Assembly: GCA_963733935.1 (NCBI GenBank) | Contig: CAVTEQ010000015.1 | Coordinates: 248,001-312,000, forward strand | DNA: 64,000 bases | Source of the DNA: JAHFUA01 sp963733935 | GTDB taxonomy: Bacteria; Acidobacteriota; Terriglobia; Terriglobales; Acidobacteriaceae | Direction: 5' to 3' | In this document: piece after piece, positions 18,589 to 28,482 of the stretch | Position numbering within the stretch: the first letter of the stretch is position 1 | Layout of the letters: each line of letters opens with the position of its first letter | Notes under the pieces: generated by a model | The model's input: only the letters and a program-made list of their open reading frames with translations | What the model was told of the DNA's origin: nothing | Database searches by the model: none | Made by a program: the position numbers and the translations under genes

Positions 18589-19494
18589 TCAGAAATCGGC
18601 GATTCTCACAAGAGCCTTCATTTTGTGTTCCTGGCCAGGCGCCAAGTCCACGGCAAAATCGGAGACGTTGCTGGCCTCGATACAGATCATCTGCATCCAT
18701 TCGTCACCCGCCAAGTCTGAGAAGGAATGTGCCTTCTGCGCCCATGGATTCCACACCACGGTCGTGAGGGAATTCTCTTTCGTAACGCGGGTGCGACGAT
18801 GTAAGACAGGATCTTCCAGTTCGATTGCATCCCCGGTGTTCAGGTAGACGCGATCGGTTTCCGAGACGATCACGATCTCGCCGTGCTGCATCTTCTTCCG
18901 ATTCGCGTCGGTCTTGTCGAGATAATGAACCGCGTCCAGGCCCCGCAGTCGCGTGTTCTTGATATTCCCCACTCTGTAGTACGCATGCAGGGCTTCCTCA
19001 AAGCGCAGCGGTGTTCCCCCAGTATTCGTTACCACAAGCTCGAGGCTTAGCTCTGAACCGAACGTGGCACGATGGACCAGACGAAATTCGGCGGGCCACC
19101 ATTTCTTCGTATCTTCATTGCTCTCGGTGAACATGCTGACTGTGACCGCACCTCCGGCCTGCGCTATCGACTCAAGCTGCCACGCCTTGGTGCGTACGAA
19201 CCCGTGCGCTGGCGCTTGGGGATCGTCCGCCTTGCCTCCAAACCAGGGGAAACAGACCGGTATGCCTCCGCGAATTGCGTGGCCGTCTTCCCATCGCGCC
19301 TGGGAGCTGAGAAAAATCACTTCCTCTCTTCCCGCCGGCTTCCAGGAGGTGACGTGCGCGCCGTGGAGGTACATCTCCCCTGCAGCTTCGGAAGAGGTGA
19401 TGCGTACCTTGGGCAGTCCGCCGTTTCCTTCGACGAGCTGGGCCGTGCCTGGAATTTCAAACCGAAGATCCGACTCTGCAATTGCATTTTCCAT
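18589..19494 (-). CDS. D-hexose-6-phosphate mutarotase (YeaD-like)
   Basis: Aldose-1-epimerase superfamily protein of about 300 residues. It shows AGEMYLHGAHVTSWKP and GIPVCFPWFG near the N-terminus with the conserved histidines, HGFVRTKAWQ, and FEEALHAYYRVGNI with the catalytic glutamate. Such enzymes speed conversion between alpha and beta anomers of glucose-6-phosphate, which matters because zwf uses only the beta form. The ATG at 19494 is nine bases from AGAGG. The ATG at 19500 is only three bases away, so I prefer 19494. It lies directly after pgl in the oxidative pentose phosphate operon. Confidence 0.85.
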   Translation of the reverse strand: MENAIAESDLRFEIPGTAQLVEGNGGLPKVRITSSEAAGEMYLHGAHVTSWKPAGREEVIFLSSQARWEDGHAIRGGIPVCFPWFGGKADDPQAPAHGFVRTKAWQLESIAQAGGAVTVSMFTESNEDTKKWWPAEFRLVHRATFGSELSLELVVTNTGGTPLRFEEALHAYYRVGNIKNTRLRGLDAVHYLDKTDANRKKMQHGEIVIVSETDRVYLNTGDAIELEDPVLHRRTRVTKENSLTTVVWNPWAQKAHSFSDLAGDEWMQMICIEASNVSDFAVDLAPGQEHKMKALVRIADF

Positions 19495-19512
19495 GCGCAT
19501 CTACCTCTGAAG

Positions 19513-20202
19513 TTAAACCGTACCGGCCGCCGCACGATCGGCGAAAAGTACGGCTTGGTCCTGGCAAATCCGGCCGGCCGGAATCGAGCGATCGGCGTGG
19601 CGGAGGCGAGCCAGCATGCCGGCTTTCTCACTCCCCGTCGCCAGCCACAGGATGCGGCGGGCGCGATTGATGATTGGATATGTCAATGTCATTCGCCGCC
19701 TTCCCTGGTAGACGCCGGTCACGGCGACATCCGTGTCGGTGACGTTGAGTACCGGATCTCCAGGCACTAAAGAGGCAGTGTGTCCGTCTGGCCCAAGGCC
19801 GAGGTGGACCAGGTCCAGCGTCGGCGGCGAACCAGCGATCTCGCGAAGAGTCAAAGCATACTTCCTGGCCGCGGTTTCCAAATCCGACGATTCCACTGGC
19901 ATGGCATGGATCTGCTCGGGGCGAATCGGCGAATGATCAAGCAGGCTTTCTCGAAGGTGAGTGAGATTTCTATCCGGATGCCCCGCCGGCGCTACGCGTT
20001 CGTCCACTTGCACTACGTGTACGCGCTCCCACGGGAGTTCTTCGCTGGCCAGCGCGCGCAGCATGATCCAGGGAGTATGGCCACCGCTGACGGCCATAAC
20101 GAACTGCCCCCGCGCAGCGACCGCGGCACTGGCTTCCACGGCAATGAGTTTCGCGGCCGCTCGGGCGGTAGCTTCGTCATCGGCAAACACTTCGATCTTC
20201 AT
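19513..20202 (-). CDS. pgl: 6-phosphogluconolactonase
   Basis: Hydrolyses 6-phosphogluconolactone, the second step of the oxidative pentose phosphate pathway. The 229-residue DevB/NagB-fold protein shows MAVSGGHTPWIM, VHVVQVDERVAPAGHPDRN and LDLVHLGLGPDGHTASLVPG, all signature segments of the family. It follows zwf after 25 bases and precedes the mutarotase by 18, so the enzyme, its substrate supplier and the anomer-balancing enzyme are co-expressed. Confidence 0.93.
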   Translation of the reverse strand: MKIEVFADDEATARAAAKLIAVEASAAVAARGQFVMAVSGGHTPWIMLRALASEELPWERVHVVQVDERVAPAGHPDRNLTHLRESLLDHSPIRPEQIHAMPVESSDLETAARKYALTLREIAGSPPTLDLVHLGLGPDGHTASLVPGDPVLNVTDTDVAVTGVYQGRRRMTLTYPIINRARRILWLATGSEKAGMLARLRHADRSIPAGRICQDQAVLFADRAAAGTV

Positions 20203-20227
20203 CCCGCCCTCTGTGCTTCGGAACAGC

Positions 20228-21625
20228 TCAAGCGGCCTGGCCGTCAGCTAGTGTCTGGTGAAGTGCCGGCTCATGCCAGTCTCCGGCCGGTGCCACTACC
20301 TCGGCCTGGGTCGGGCCCCAGGTCTTCGGCTCGTATGGGTAAACGCGTGTGGCCCTTTGCAGCACCGGGTCGACGATCCGCCACGCTTCTTCTACATAGT
20401 CCTCTCGTGCAAACAGCGTGGCGTCTCCTGCCAAAGCGTCTCCCAGCACCTTTTCATAAGCATCCATATCAGATGCTTGGGGCTGGCGACTGGCCAGCAT
20501 TTCTGCTGACTGGCCGATCATCCCCTCGCCGGGGGACATCACAGTCATGCCCATGGCAATCTCGACATCCGGGTTGATGCGCAACCGGACATGGTTCTCG
20601 CCGCAATTCCCGCCACAAACCACGTTAGGAGGTTTACGGAATCGACCAATGACCTCCGTACACGTCACCGGCAGACACTTGCCCGCCCGAATATAGAAAG
20701 GAACGCCTTGCCAGCGCCAGGTGTTCACCTCGAGCCGTATGGCAGCAAAGGTCTCCACCTGCGAGTCGGGTGCAACGCCGTGCTCATCGCGGTAGCCGCG
20801 GAACTGCCCCCGGACAACATCCGTATCCCTGAGCGAAGGAATGGCTTTCAGTACTTTGACTTTCTCATCACGGAGGGATTCGCTGTCCATCCGGACGGGC
20901 GGCTCCATCGCCAGGTTGCAGAGCACTTGGAAAAGGTGGTTCTGAACGACATCTCGGATCGTACCGGTTTGATCGTAGAACGCGCCTCGGCCCTGGACAC
21001 CGAAGTCCTCCGCCATCGTGATCTGCACGCTCTCGATGTAGGTGCGGTTCCAAAACGCCTCCATGAACGTGTTGGCGAAGCGGAAGACGATCAAATTGTT
21101 CACCGGCTTCTTCCCGAGATAGTGGTCGATGCGGAAAATTGATGATTCGTCGAATACACTGAGGAGGACGCGATTCAGGTGCTGCGCCGATGCCAGATCG
21201 TGACCGAAGGGCTTTTCGACGATCAGGCGAGCGCCCTTCGCATTCCCGGACTTCACGAGCTGTTCGACAACAGTCTCGAACAGCAGAGGCGGAATGGCGA
21301 GGTAATGTGCCGGCCGCTGCGCGTCCTTCAGTTCCTTGCGAAGCGCCTGGAATGTGGCAGGGTCGCTGTAGTCCCCATCCACATACCGCAGAAGTCCGGA
21401 GAGCTTCTCGAACGCAGCCGCATCGACTCCGCCGTGTTTTTCGAGGCTATCGTGCGCGCGGGCGCGGAACTGGTCGAGGTTCCAGCCGGCTTTGGCAACG
21501 CCGACGACTGGAATATTAAGGTGACCACGCTTCAACATTGCCTGCAGCGCAGGAAAGATCTTCTTGTAGGCCAGGTCGCCGGTTGCGCCGAAGAAGACCA
21601 GGGCGTCGGAATGGGAATCAGTCAC
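20228..21625 (-). CDS. zwf: glucose-6-phosphate 1-dehydrogenase
   Basis: Oxidises glucose-6-phosphate to the lactone. It has the dinucleotide-binding segment VFFGATGDLAYKKIFPAL, EKPFGHDLASA and the catalytic signature RIDHYLGKKPVNN. Two starts compete: an ATG at 21631 that touches the AAGGAG, and a GTG at 21625 with AAGGAG six bases upstream. The GTG spacing is far better, so I use it (465 residues). The ribosome binding site overlaps the gnd stop (TAAGGAG), a sign of coupling between gnd and zwf. Confidence 0.94.
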   Translation of the reverse strand: MTDSHSDALVFFGATGDLAYKKIFPALQAMLKRGHLNIPVVGVAKAGWNLDQFRARAHDSLEKHGGVDAAAFEKLSGLLRYVDGDYSDPATFQALRKELKDAQRPAHYLAIPPLLFETVVEQLVKSGNAKGARLIVEKPFGHDLASAQHLNRVLLSVFDESSIFRIDHYLGKKPVNNLIVFRFANTFMEAFWNRTYIESVQITMAEDFGVQGRGAFYDQTGTIRDVVQNHLFQVLCNLAMEPPVRMDSESLRDEKVKVLKAIPSLRDTDVVRGQFRGYRDEHGVAPDSQVETFAAIRLEVNTWRWQGVPFYIRAGKCLPVTCTEVIGRFRKPPNVVCGGNCGENHVRLRINPDVEIAMGMTVMSPGEGMIGQSAEMLASRQPQASDMDAYEKVLGDALAGDATLFAREDYVEEAWRIVDPVLQRATRVYPYEPKTWGPTQAEVVAPAGDWHEPALHQTLADGQAA

Positions 21626-21635
21626 AATCATCTCC

Positions 21636-22670
21636 TTAAGCCACTTTGGGCTTACCGCCGGATTTTTCCAGGTGTCCGCCGAACTCGTATCGCATTGCCG
21701 ACAACAGCTTGTTGGCGAAATCAGCCTCACCCCGCGAGCTGAATCGCTCGTAAAGCGCGGTGGTCAGGACCGGCGCCGGCACCGCTTCGTCGATCGCCGC
21801 TTTGATCGTCCAACGCCCCTCGCCGGAGTCGGAGACCCGGCCGGCAAACTTCGCAAGCTCAGGGTCCTGCATCAGAGCATCGGCGGTCAGGTCCAGCAAC
21901 CAGGAGGCGATCACGCTTCCCCGGCGCCACACCTCGGTGACATCACGCAGGTTCAGGTCGTACTGGTAGTGCTCGGGATCGCGCAACGGCGTGGTTTCAG
22001 CGTCCGCGGCGCCGCCGGCCTGCTTGCCGACGTTGGCGCCGCGCAGGATACCCAGGCCCTCGGCGTATGCCGCCATGATTCCGTACTCGATTCCGTTGTG
22101 GACCATCTTGACGAAGTGGCCGCCGCCGTTTGGTCCGCAGTGCAGGTAACCCTGCTCGGCGGTGCCGCCGATCTTTTCCCGCCCGGGCGTGCGCGGAATG
22201 TCGCCCATTCCGGGGGCGAGTGCAGCAAAAATTGGATCGAGGCGCTTGATGACCTCGGGCTCGCCGCCAATCATCATGCAGTAACCGCGCTCCAGACCGT
22301 ACACCCCTCCGCTGGTGCCCACATCCACATAGTGGATCTTCCGCGGAGCCAGTTCTTTGGCGCGCCGGATGTCATCCACGTAATACGAATTGCCGCCGTC
22401 GATGAGGATGTCCCCTGCCTCGAGATGGGGCAGAAGATCGGCAATGGTGTTGTCAACGACTGCGGCCGGCACCATCAGCCAGACCGCTCGCGGCTTTTCG
22501 AGTTTCTTCACGAATTCCGCCAGCGAAGCAGCACCCTCCGCCTTCTCTTTCACCAACTCATTCACTGCTTTTTGCGACATGTCGAACACCACACACTTGT
22601 GGCCATTCTTCATGAGCCGTCGCACCATGTTGGCGCCCATTCTTCCTAGACCGATCATTCCAAGTTGCAT
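21636..22670 (-). CDS. gnd: 6-phosphogluconate dehydrogenase, decarboxylating (short YqeC/GndA-like form)
   Basis: Converts 6-phosphogluconate to ribulose-5-phosphate. The Rossmann start is MIGLGRMGANMVRRL. The substrate signature is DGGNSYYVDDIRRA, and HFVKMVHNGIEYGIMAAYAEG holds the catalytic lysine and asparagine. The length of 344 residues places it in the short form, often NAD-preferring, rather than the 470-residue NADP form. Position 30-35 (VVFDMS) has an acidic residue after the second beta strand, in line with NAD use, but this is inference. It lies between rpe and zwf. Confidence 0.92.
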   Translation of the reverse strand: MQLGMIGLGRMGANMVRRLMKNGHKCVVFDMSQKAVNELVKEKAEGAASLAEFVKKLEKPRAVWLMVPAAVVDNTIADLLPHLEAGDILIDGGNSYYVDDIRRAKELAPRKIHYVDVGTSGGVYGLERGYCMMIGGEPEVIKRLDPIFAALAPGMGDIPRTPGREKIGGTAEQGYLHCGPNGGGHFVKMVHNGIEYGIMAAYAEGLGILRGANVGKQAGGAADAETTPLRDPEHYQYDLNLRDVTEVWRRGSVIASWLLDLTADALMQDPELAKFAGRVSDSGEGRWTIKAAIDEAVPAPVLTTALYERFSSRGEADFANKLLSAMRYEFGGHLEKSGGKPKVA

Positions 22671-22697
22671 ACCTATCTCCTCAGTGAAAACAGATTG

Positions 22698-23390
22698 TTA
22701 AGTGACCAAGGCGCCCTTGCCCTGTGCGATGCTGGCACGCAGCCGGTTCATCGCCGCGGCCACGCCAGCCTTATCGCCAAAAATCGACGAGCCTGCGACG
22801 AAGACGTCGGCGCCCGCCGCGGCAGCCAACGGGGCAGTTGCTTCGTCGATGCCCCCGTCTACCTCTACTTCACATCCAGAATTGATGTGCTCGACCATCT
22901 GACGGACGCGTTCGATCTTTGGCAGTGTGCTGTGGAGGAAATGCTGGTGTCCAAAGCCAGGATTGACGGTCATAACCAGCACCTGATCCAGATCCGGCAG
23001 GATCTCTTCCAGCACGGCGGCCGGCGTTGCAGGATTGATGACCACCCCCGCGCGCTTTCCGAGGTCCTTGATCCGCCAAACCGTGCGGTGCAAATTGTTG
23101 TTACCCTCCCAGTGAACAAGAAACGAGTCAGAGCCGGCCTCGACAAATTCTTCCAGGAAAAAATCCGGGTCCGAAATCATCAGGTGGGTCTCGAGAGGAA
23201 GACGAGTGACGCGCCGGAGCGACTGCACAACTGGCGCCCCCATCGAGAGGTTGGGCACAAAGTGCCCATCCATCACGTCGACGTGGATTCGGTTGGCCCC
23301 AGCCCTCTCGGCCTCGGCCACCTGATCACCCAGGCGAGCGAAGTCGGCTGCCAGGATCGACGGGGCTAGCTTCACACTGTATGTTTCCAT
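22698..23390 (-). CDS. rpe: ribulose-phosphate 3-epimerase
   Basis: Interconverts ribulose- and xylulose-5-phosphate. The 230-residue TIM barrel has LAPSILAADFARLGDQV, the metal-binding RIHVDVMDGHFVPNLS (His, Asp), LETHLMI, MTVNPGFGHQHF and EVDGGIDEATAPLAAAAGADVFVAGSSIF. All catalytic and zinc ligands expected for the family are present. It lies 27 bases before gnd in the operon. GGAAGG lies upstream of the ATG at 23390. Confidence 0.95.
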   Translation of the reverse strand: METYSVKLAPSILAADFARLGDQVAEAERAGANRIHVDVMDGHFVPNLSMGAPVVQSLRRVTRLPLETHLMISDPDFFLEEFVEAGSDSFLVHWEGNNNLHRTVWRIKDLGKRAGVVINPATPAAVLEEILPDLDQVLVMTVNPGFGHQHFLHSTLPKIERVRQMVEHINSGCEVEVDGGIDEATAPLAAAAGADVFVAGSSIFGDKAGVAAAMNRLRASIAQGKGALVT

Positions 23391-23410
23391 GGTGCTCGTC
23401 TCTTCCTTCC

Positions 23411-24344
23411 TTATGCAGGCACGAACTTCTCGCGGGTCTCGAAAATCTCCACGAACTCCTGATAGCGACGGGCAATCTCGGCTACTGCGGCCTCCCGCGT
23501 TATCTTCTTCGCGCGCCAGTCAACCAGCGGATCCCAGAAGCTGGTCCGGCCGACGGCGAAACCAATAAAGCCCGGAACCGCGGCTGCGGTCGTGAGCCAT
23601 TCGCGGACTTTTCTGTCGTCCTCACCGCGGCCCAGGATGATGCAGCCAACCGCGTTGCGGCCTCCGCGGCGAGCGGCAGCCACAATCCTCTCGCAATCTT
23701 CGTGCCGATCGAGCCCTTCGATTTTCCATACGTCCGGCTCGACCTGCGCGTCCTGAAGTTCCTGGATGGCCTGCGCCATCAGCCGGGGACGAAGTTCCAG
23801 ATCATAGGCCTTCTTGTCTCCTTTGAAGCTGATCAAGCTGGGCCTTCTCCGCCGGGACCAACAGTTCGAACATGAAACGGCTGCGGCTCTTGTTGCTGTG
23901 CAGATATTCCGACAGACGCTTCAGCCGAGCCGATTGCCGGCGGTTAAGACTCTGATCTCCTTCCGGGTTGTAGCGGACGAGGACCTTGCAGAAGGTCGGG
24001 TGAAAGGCTTCAATGTGTTTGGCGAAGTCTTCTCCGTATTCGAAATCGAACTCATCCTGCCCACTCTTCTCTGCTGGGCAAGCGGTTGCGTAGCCCTCAG
24101 CGGCTGCATCACGCAGAATCGCGGCGCCGAACTGCTCGTCGACCAGAATTCCGGCCTTATCTTTGGGCACGCCGCCTTGGACGGCAGCCTTGAAGGCGTC
24201 GTAGATTACCCGCTTGGCGGCAGCGATCTCCGCCGTCTGTTGCGGACTCAACGCACCGTCCCATCCGAACATCTTCTTCTGGAACGAGCCCCGATGGTCA
24301 AAGGGCAGAACATACAGCGGTTTATCAAAGCCGAGAGTCGTCAT
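23411..24344 (-). CDS. DUF2090 aldolase-like TIM-barrel protein (one frameshift)
   Basis: About 310 residues once repaired. Both halves match the DUF2090 domain that forms the C-terminus of fused IolC proteins and acts there as 2-deoxy-5-keto-6-phosphogluconate aldolase. The N-terminal part has YVLPFDHRGSFQKKMFGW and GILVDEQFGAAI. The C-terminal part has EPDVWKIEGLD, NAVGCIILGRGEDDRKVREW and PGFIGFAVGRTSFWDPL. The frame breaks near 23826, and removing one base restores QLKGDKKAYDL. The start at 24344 has AAGGAG five bases upstream and overlaps the pgi stop. No inositol genes are near, so in this pgi-rpe-gnd operon it may cleave a sugar phosphate of central metabolism instead (inference). Confidence 0.8.
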
Positions 24345-25999
24345 ACGGGCTCCTTGGATTTCCGGTAATACCTGATCAGGTTGTTGGTTGAACTGTCATG
24401 CGCGAGCTGCGGTTCTGCTTGGCTCTCAAGTTCTGGAATGATGCGCTGCGCTAGCACCTTACCCAGCTCGACGCCCCACTGGTCGAACGAATCGATGTTC
24501 CAGATCACGCCCTGGGTGAAGACGAAGTGTTCGTACAGGGCCACCAACTTGCCCAGGGTTTCCGGTGTCAGCCGTTCTGCCAGGATCGTGTTCGACGGCC
24601 GATTGCCCTCGAATACCCGGTGAGGAACCAGCCATTTCGGAGTGCCTTCGGCCTCGACCTGCTCAGGAGTTTTGCCGAACGCCAGCGCCTCGGTCTGCGC
24701 GCAGACGTTGGCGATCAACATGTCGTGGTGGCGGCCAAGGGGATTGAGAGGCCGCGCAAAAGCGATGAAGTCGCACGGTATGAGCCTGGTTCCCTGATGA
24801 ATCAATTGGTAGAACGAGTGCTGGCCGTTGGTTCCCGGTTCGCCCCAGTAAATCGGGCCGGTGTCGTGGGCTACTTTCTTGCCGTCGAGGGTGACATGCT
24901 TGCCGTTGCTCTCCATCGTCAGTTGCTGGAGGTAGGCCGGGAACCGCTTCAGGTATTGTTCGTAGGGCAAAACCGCCACGGTCTGCGCCCCAAAGAAATC
25001 GTTGTACCAGACTCCCAGCAGACCCATGAGCACCGGCAGGTTGCGCTCGAAGGGAGCGGTGCGGAAATGCTCGTCCATCTCGTGGAAACCGTTCAACATG
25101 GCGCGGAAATTGTCTGGGCCAATAGCGACCATCGTCGAGAGGCCGATGGCTGAGTCCATCGAGTAGCGGCCGCCGACCCAGTCCCAGAACTCGAACATGT
25201 TCGCGGTATCGATGCCGAACTTCGCGACCTCCGACGCATTCGTCGAAACCGCCACAAAGTGTTTAGCCACTGACTTTTCGTCACCCCCCAATCCGGCCAT
25301 TGACCAGGCACGGGCGGTTTGGGCATTCGTCATCGTCTCCAAGGTCGTGAATGTTTTCGAGGAGATGATGAACAGCGTCTCCGCGGGATCGAGATCGCGG
25401 ACAGCCTCCGCGAAATCCGTACCGTCGATGTTCGATACGAAGCGAAACGTCATCGTCCGGTCGGAGTAGTGCTTCAGAGCCTCGTATGCCATAACCGGCC
25501 CGAGGTCGGAACCACCGATGCCGACGTTAATCACGTTGCGAATGCGCTTGCCGGTGTGGCCCTTCCACTCACCGCTGCGCACCCGGTTGGAGAAATCAGC
25601 CATCTGGTCGAGCACCGCATGGACCTTGGGCACGACGTTCTCGCCATCCACAATCACGGACGCGTCTCGCGGCGCGCGCAGCGCGGTGTGCAAGACCGCT
25701 CGCTTTTCCGTGAGGTTGATTTTCTCCCCGCGAAACATGGCCTCAATCCGTTCTTGCAGGCGGGATTCCTCGGCCAGCCGGAAGAGCAATTTGAGGGTTT
25801 CATCCGTGATGCGATTCTTGGAGTAGTCGAGGTAAAGGCCCACGGCCTCAACCGTCAGGCGCTCGCCGCGTTTTGGATCTTCTGCAAAAAGCTGCCGCAG
25901 ATGTAATTCCCCGACCTTCTTGTAGTGGGCTCTGAGTTCCTTCCAGGCCTGGCGTTTGACGGCCGGGCGCCGGGTGATTGCTTCCACGCGTGCTGCCAT
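24341..25999 (-). CDS. pgi: glucose-6-phosphate isomerase
   Basis: Interconverts glucose- and fructose-6-phosphate. The 552-residue protein shows the signatures VINVGIGGSDLGPVMAYEAL, FVSNIDGTDFAEA, SSKTFTTLETM, the glutamate in GGRYSMDSAIG, PIYWGEPGTNGQHSFYQL (catalytic His region) and QWGVELGKVLA with the final lysine area. It is full length, like E. coli Pgi. It is coupled with the DUF2090 gene by an ATGA overlap at 24341-24344 and lies 33 bases after glk. Confidence 0.95.
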   Translation of the reverse strand: MAARVEAITRRPAVKRQAWKELRAHYKKVGELHLRQLFAEDPKRGERLTVEAVGLYLDYSKNRITDETLKLLFRLAEESRLQERIEAMFRGEKINLTEKRAVLHTALRAPRDASVIVDGENVVPKVHAVLDQMADFSNRVRSGEWKGHTGKRIRNVINVGIGGSDLGPVMAYEALKHYSDRTMTFRFVSNIDGTDFAEAVRDLDPAETLFIISSKTFTTLETMTNAQTARAWSMAGLGGDEKSVAKHFVAVSTNASEVAKFGIDTANMFEFWDWVGGRYSMDSAIGLSTMVAIGPDNFRAMLNGFHEMDEHFRTAPFERNLPVLMGLLGVWYNDFFGAQTVAVLPYEQYLKRFPAYLQQLTMESNGKHVTLDGKKVAHDTGPIYWGEPGTNGQHSFYQLIHQGTRLIPCDFIAFARPLNPLGRHHDMLIANVCAQTEALAFGKTPEQVEAEGTPKWLVPHRVFEGNRPSNTILAERLTPETLGKLVALYEHFVFTQGVIWNIDSFDQWGVELGKVLAQRIIPELESQAEPQLAHDSSTNNLIRYYRKSKEPV

Positions 26000-26032
26000 A
26001 TCCCTTGTCCTTTCGTGTCTTCCGGTTGTTTC

Positions 26033-27040
26033 CTAACCGAGTGCGGAGTCTGGCGAGTTCTCCAGCCCGCAGGCGGCCGCTCCGGCCAACCCGGCCGGAG
26101 TGACGACAACGTTGATCGGGATGCGCCCCATGAGTTCCGCAAAACGTCCTTTGCGCTTGAAATGCTGCATAAAAACCGGCTCCTTAATCACCTGCAGGGT
26201 GTGCACAGCAACCCCACCTGCCAGATAGACGCCGCCCGTTGCCAGGAACTTCACTGCGAGATTGCCCGCCTCGCTACCCAAGATCGAAACAAAGAGGTCG
26301 ATAGTCGCCGCGCATAACTTGCTCGGGTTAGTGGGATCGAGGGCTTGATTGATAATCGCAACCGAGGGATCGCCGGCCGAATCGATCTGCTTGGCTACCT
26401 CCGGCTTTTCCGGCAGATGCTCGACGTCACGAAGAAACCGATAGATGTGCGGAATCCCGATTCCAGAACAGACGTGCTCGAAGCTGACATGATCGAACAG
26501 TTTGAGCATGTATTCGAGCAGCCGGATCTGCCTCTCATCCGTAGGGGCAAAGTCTGAATGACCGCCCTCGGAGCTGTGAGCCAGGTAACGGGATCCATCC
26601 CACGTAAGGAAGGACTCGCCCAGGCCAGTACCCGGCGCTATAACAGCGATGGCCCCTCCGGGAACAGGCTCTCCGGTATTAATGGTCTGTACGTCGCTGG
26701 GGCGCAAAATAGGAACTGCGCGGGCGATCGCCTCCAGATCGTTAATGAGATGTACCGACTTGAGGTTGAGGTTCAGTTCCTGGGCGAGTGAGGTATCTTC
26801 AATCACCCATGGCAAGTTAGTAGTCTTTACGTGCCCGTCGATCACCGGCCCAGCCACCGCGAAGCAAGCTCGATCGACGGGCTTTTTCGTCTTCGCCAGG
26901 AATTCCTTAACGATGGCCTGGAGGCTGGGATAGTCGGCGCTATGCACCCTCTCTTGCACAAGTGGTGCGTGGGGACCAGCTTCGCTCGAGAAGATCGCCA
27001 AGTCCGTTTTCGTACCGCCAATGTCTCCTGCAATCAGCAT
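26033..27040 (-). CDS. glk: glucokinase (Glk family)
   Basis: Phosphorylates glucose with ATP. The 335-residue ASKHA protein has the phosphate-binding DIGGTKTDLAIF at residues 6-17, FAVAGPV, the sugar-binding TNLPWVI and LINDLEAIARAV with the catalytic Asp, APGTGLGESFL, and EGGHSDFAPTDERQ. This is the bacterial Glk type, not ROK (no CXCGxxGCxE zinc motif). GGAGG sits six bases before the ATG. It is flanked by the sugar permease and pgi, which gives an uptake-phosphorylation-isomerisation order. Confidence 0.93.
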   Translation of the reverse strand: MLIAGDIGGTKTDLAIFSSEAGPHAPLVQERVHSADYPSLQAIVKEFLAKTKKPVDRACFAVAGPVIDGHVKTTNLPWVIEDTSLAQELNLNLKSVHLINDLEAIARAVPILRPSDVQTINTGEPVPGGAIAVIAPGTGLGESFLTWDGSRYLAHSSEGGHSDFAPTDERQIRLLEYMLKLFDHVSFEHVCSGIGIPHIYRFLRDVEHLPEKPEVAKQIDSAGDPSVAIINQALDPTNPSKLCAATIDLFVSILGSEAGNLAVKFLATGGVYLAGGVAVHTLQVIKEPVFMQHFKRKGRFAELMGRIPINVVVTPAGLAGAAACGLENSPDSALG

Positions 27041-27064
27041 CGCTAATCCTCCGGTTCGGGTCTT

Positions 27065-28382
27065 CTAAACGTTTGCGTACCGTTGGCTGTTCGGCTTCGA
27101 TCCGCTCAGAGCATAGAACAGGATGTACAGGTAGCAGATCACGGGCAACACGAACGCGTGGTGCAGCCCAACATGGTCAGCAATTACGCCCTGGATCACG
27201 GGCAGGATTGCGCCGCCCACGATGGCCATATTAAGGATGCCGGATCCGTTGCCCGTCAGGGGACCGAGTTCTGCGACTCCCAAGCTGAAGATGGTGGGGA
27301 ACATGATCGAGTTGAATAAACCGACGGCGAGAATCGTCCACATCGCGGTGTGTCCGCCCAGGAGCATGGACGCCACGACCAGCGACCCCGCGACAATCGC
27401 GCACAGAGCAAGCAGATGTCCTGGCTTGAACCGCCGTAAAAGTGGCGCGCCGAGAAAGCGTCCGATCATGGCGCCGCCCCAATAGAACGAAACCAAGCCT
27501 GCCGCCGTCTTGGCGGAGAGGCCCGCAATCGCCGGGTAATCCGAAATAGTTAACCAGAAAGCTACCGATGGAGACCTCCGCGCCTACGTAGGCGAAAATC
27601 CCGACCGCACCCAAGAGGAGATTGGGATGCTTCCAGATTGAATCATTAATTTTTTGACCAGAGCGGGAGGACGCGGCTTCGATTTTTGGCAGTTTGAAAG
27701 TGCCGATCACAACCGCCAGCAACACTAGCGCAACGGCGATCACGGTGTACGGCATCTTGACCGAGGCTGCCGTTTGTACTCGGTAGGCTTGCAGAGCTTG
27801 CGGCGCGAGTTGCCTCAGCTGTTCGATGGCGAGCGGCGCGGCGCTTAGGATCAACAGGCCGCCGATTCTTGGCGCAACGGTCGTACCCAACGAGTTGAAG
27901 GCCTGCGTCAGGTCGAGGCGGCTTGACGCAGTTTGAGGCTTGCCCAAGAGAGTCACATAAGGATTGGCGGCGACCTGGAGACCGGTGATTCCCGCGGCGA
28001 GAATGAGGAGCGCCGTCAAAAACAGTGGATAAGAAGCCACGGAAGCTGCGGGCACGAAGAGACCCGCCCCGACCGCCATCGTCAGCAGGCCTACAACCAT
28101 GGTCCGCTGATACCCAGCCCAATTCACAAATCTCGACCACGGCAGCGAGAACAGAAAGTATGCCGAAAAGAACGCAAACTGGACCAGCATCACTCGCGCG
28201 TAACTAAGGTCGAAGATCGATTTCAGGTGGGGCACCAGAATGTCGTTCAGGCAGGTCAAAAATCCCCACATGAAGAACAACGTGGTGACGACGGCCAGAG
28301 GGCGTGAATAATCTGGCATTGCTGACACCGCCGGAATATTCTGCGCCGGAGCGGAGCTACCGGTAATTTCTTGAGCTGCCAT
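27065..28382 (-). CDS. MFS sugar permease, FucP/GluP type (one frameshift)
   Basis: Proton-linked sugar importer of the FucP family. Restored length is 438 residues with twelve hydrophobic segments, the same as E. coli FucP. The N-terminal half has FFMWGFLTCLNDILVPHLKSIFDLSYARVML and AYFLFSLPWSRFV. The C-terminal half has SFYWGGAMIGRFLGA and ILPVIQGVIADHVGLHHAFVLPVICYLYI. The frame is lost at the GGG of 27534-27536, and removing one base restores FGLPAIAGLSAKTAAGLVSF across the join. The neighbours maltoporin and glucokinase suggest glucose or a related hexose as substrate. Confidence 0.88.
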
Positions 28383-28482
28383 CTTTGCTTACCCTCACAA
28401 ACCCGGGCGGCTGTCTCTCCAAGCTAACCGGCTACTGCTGCCCAAAATCGCTCGCCGAACCCGTGCCTCCGGAGAACTGCAC

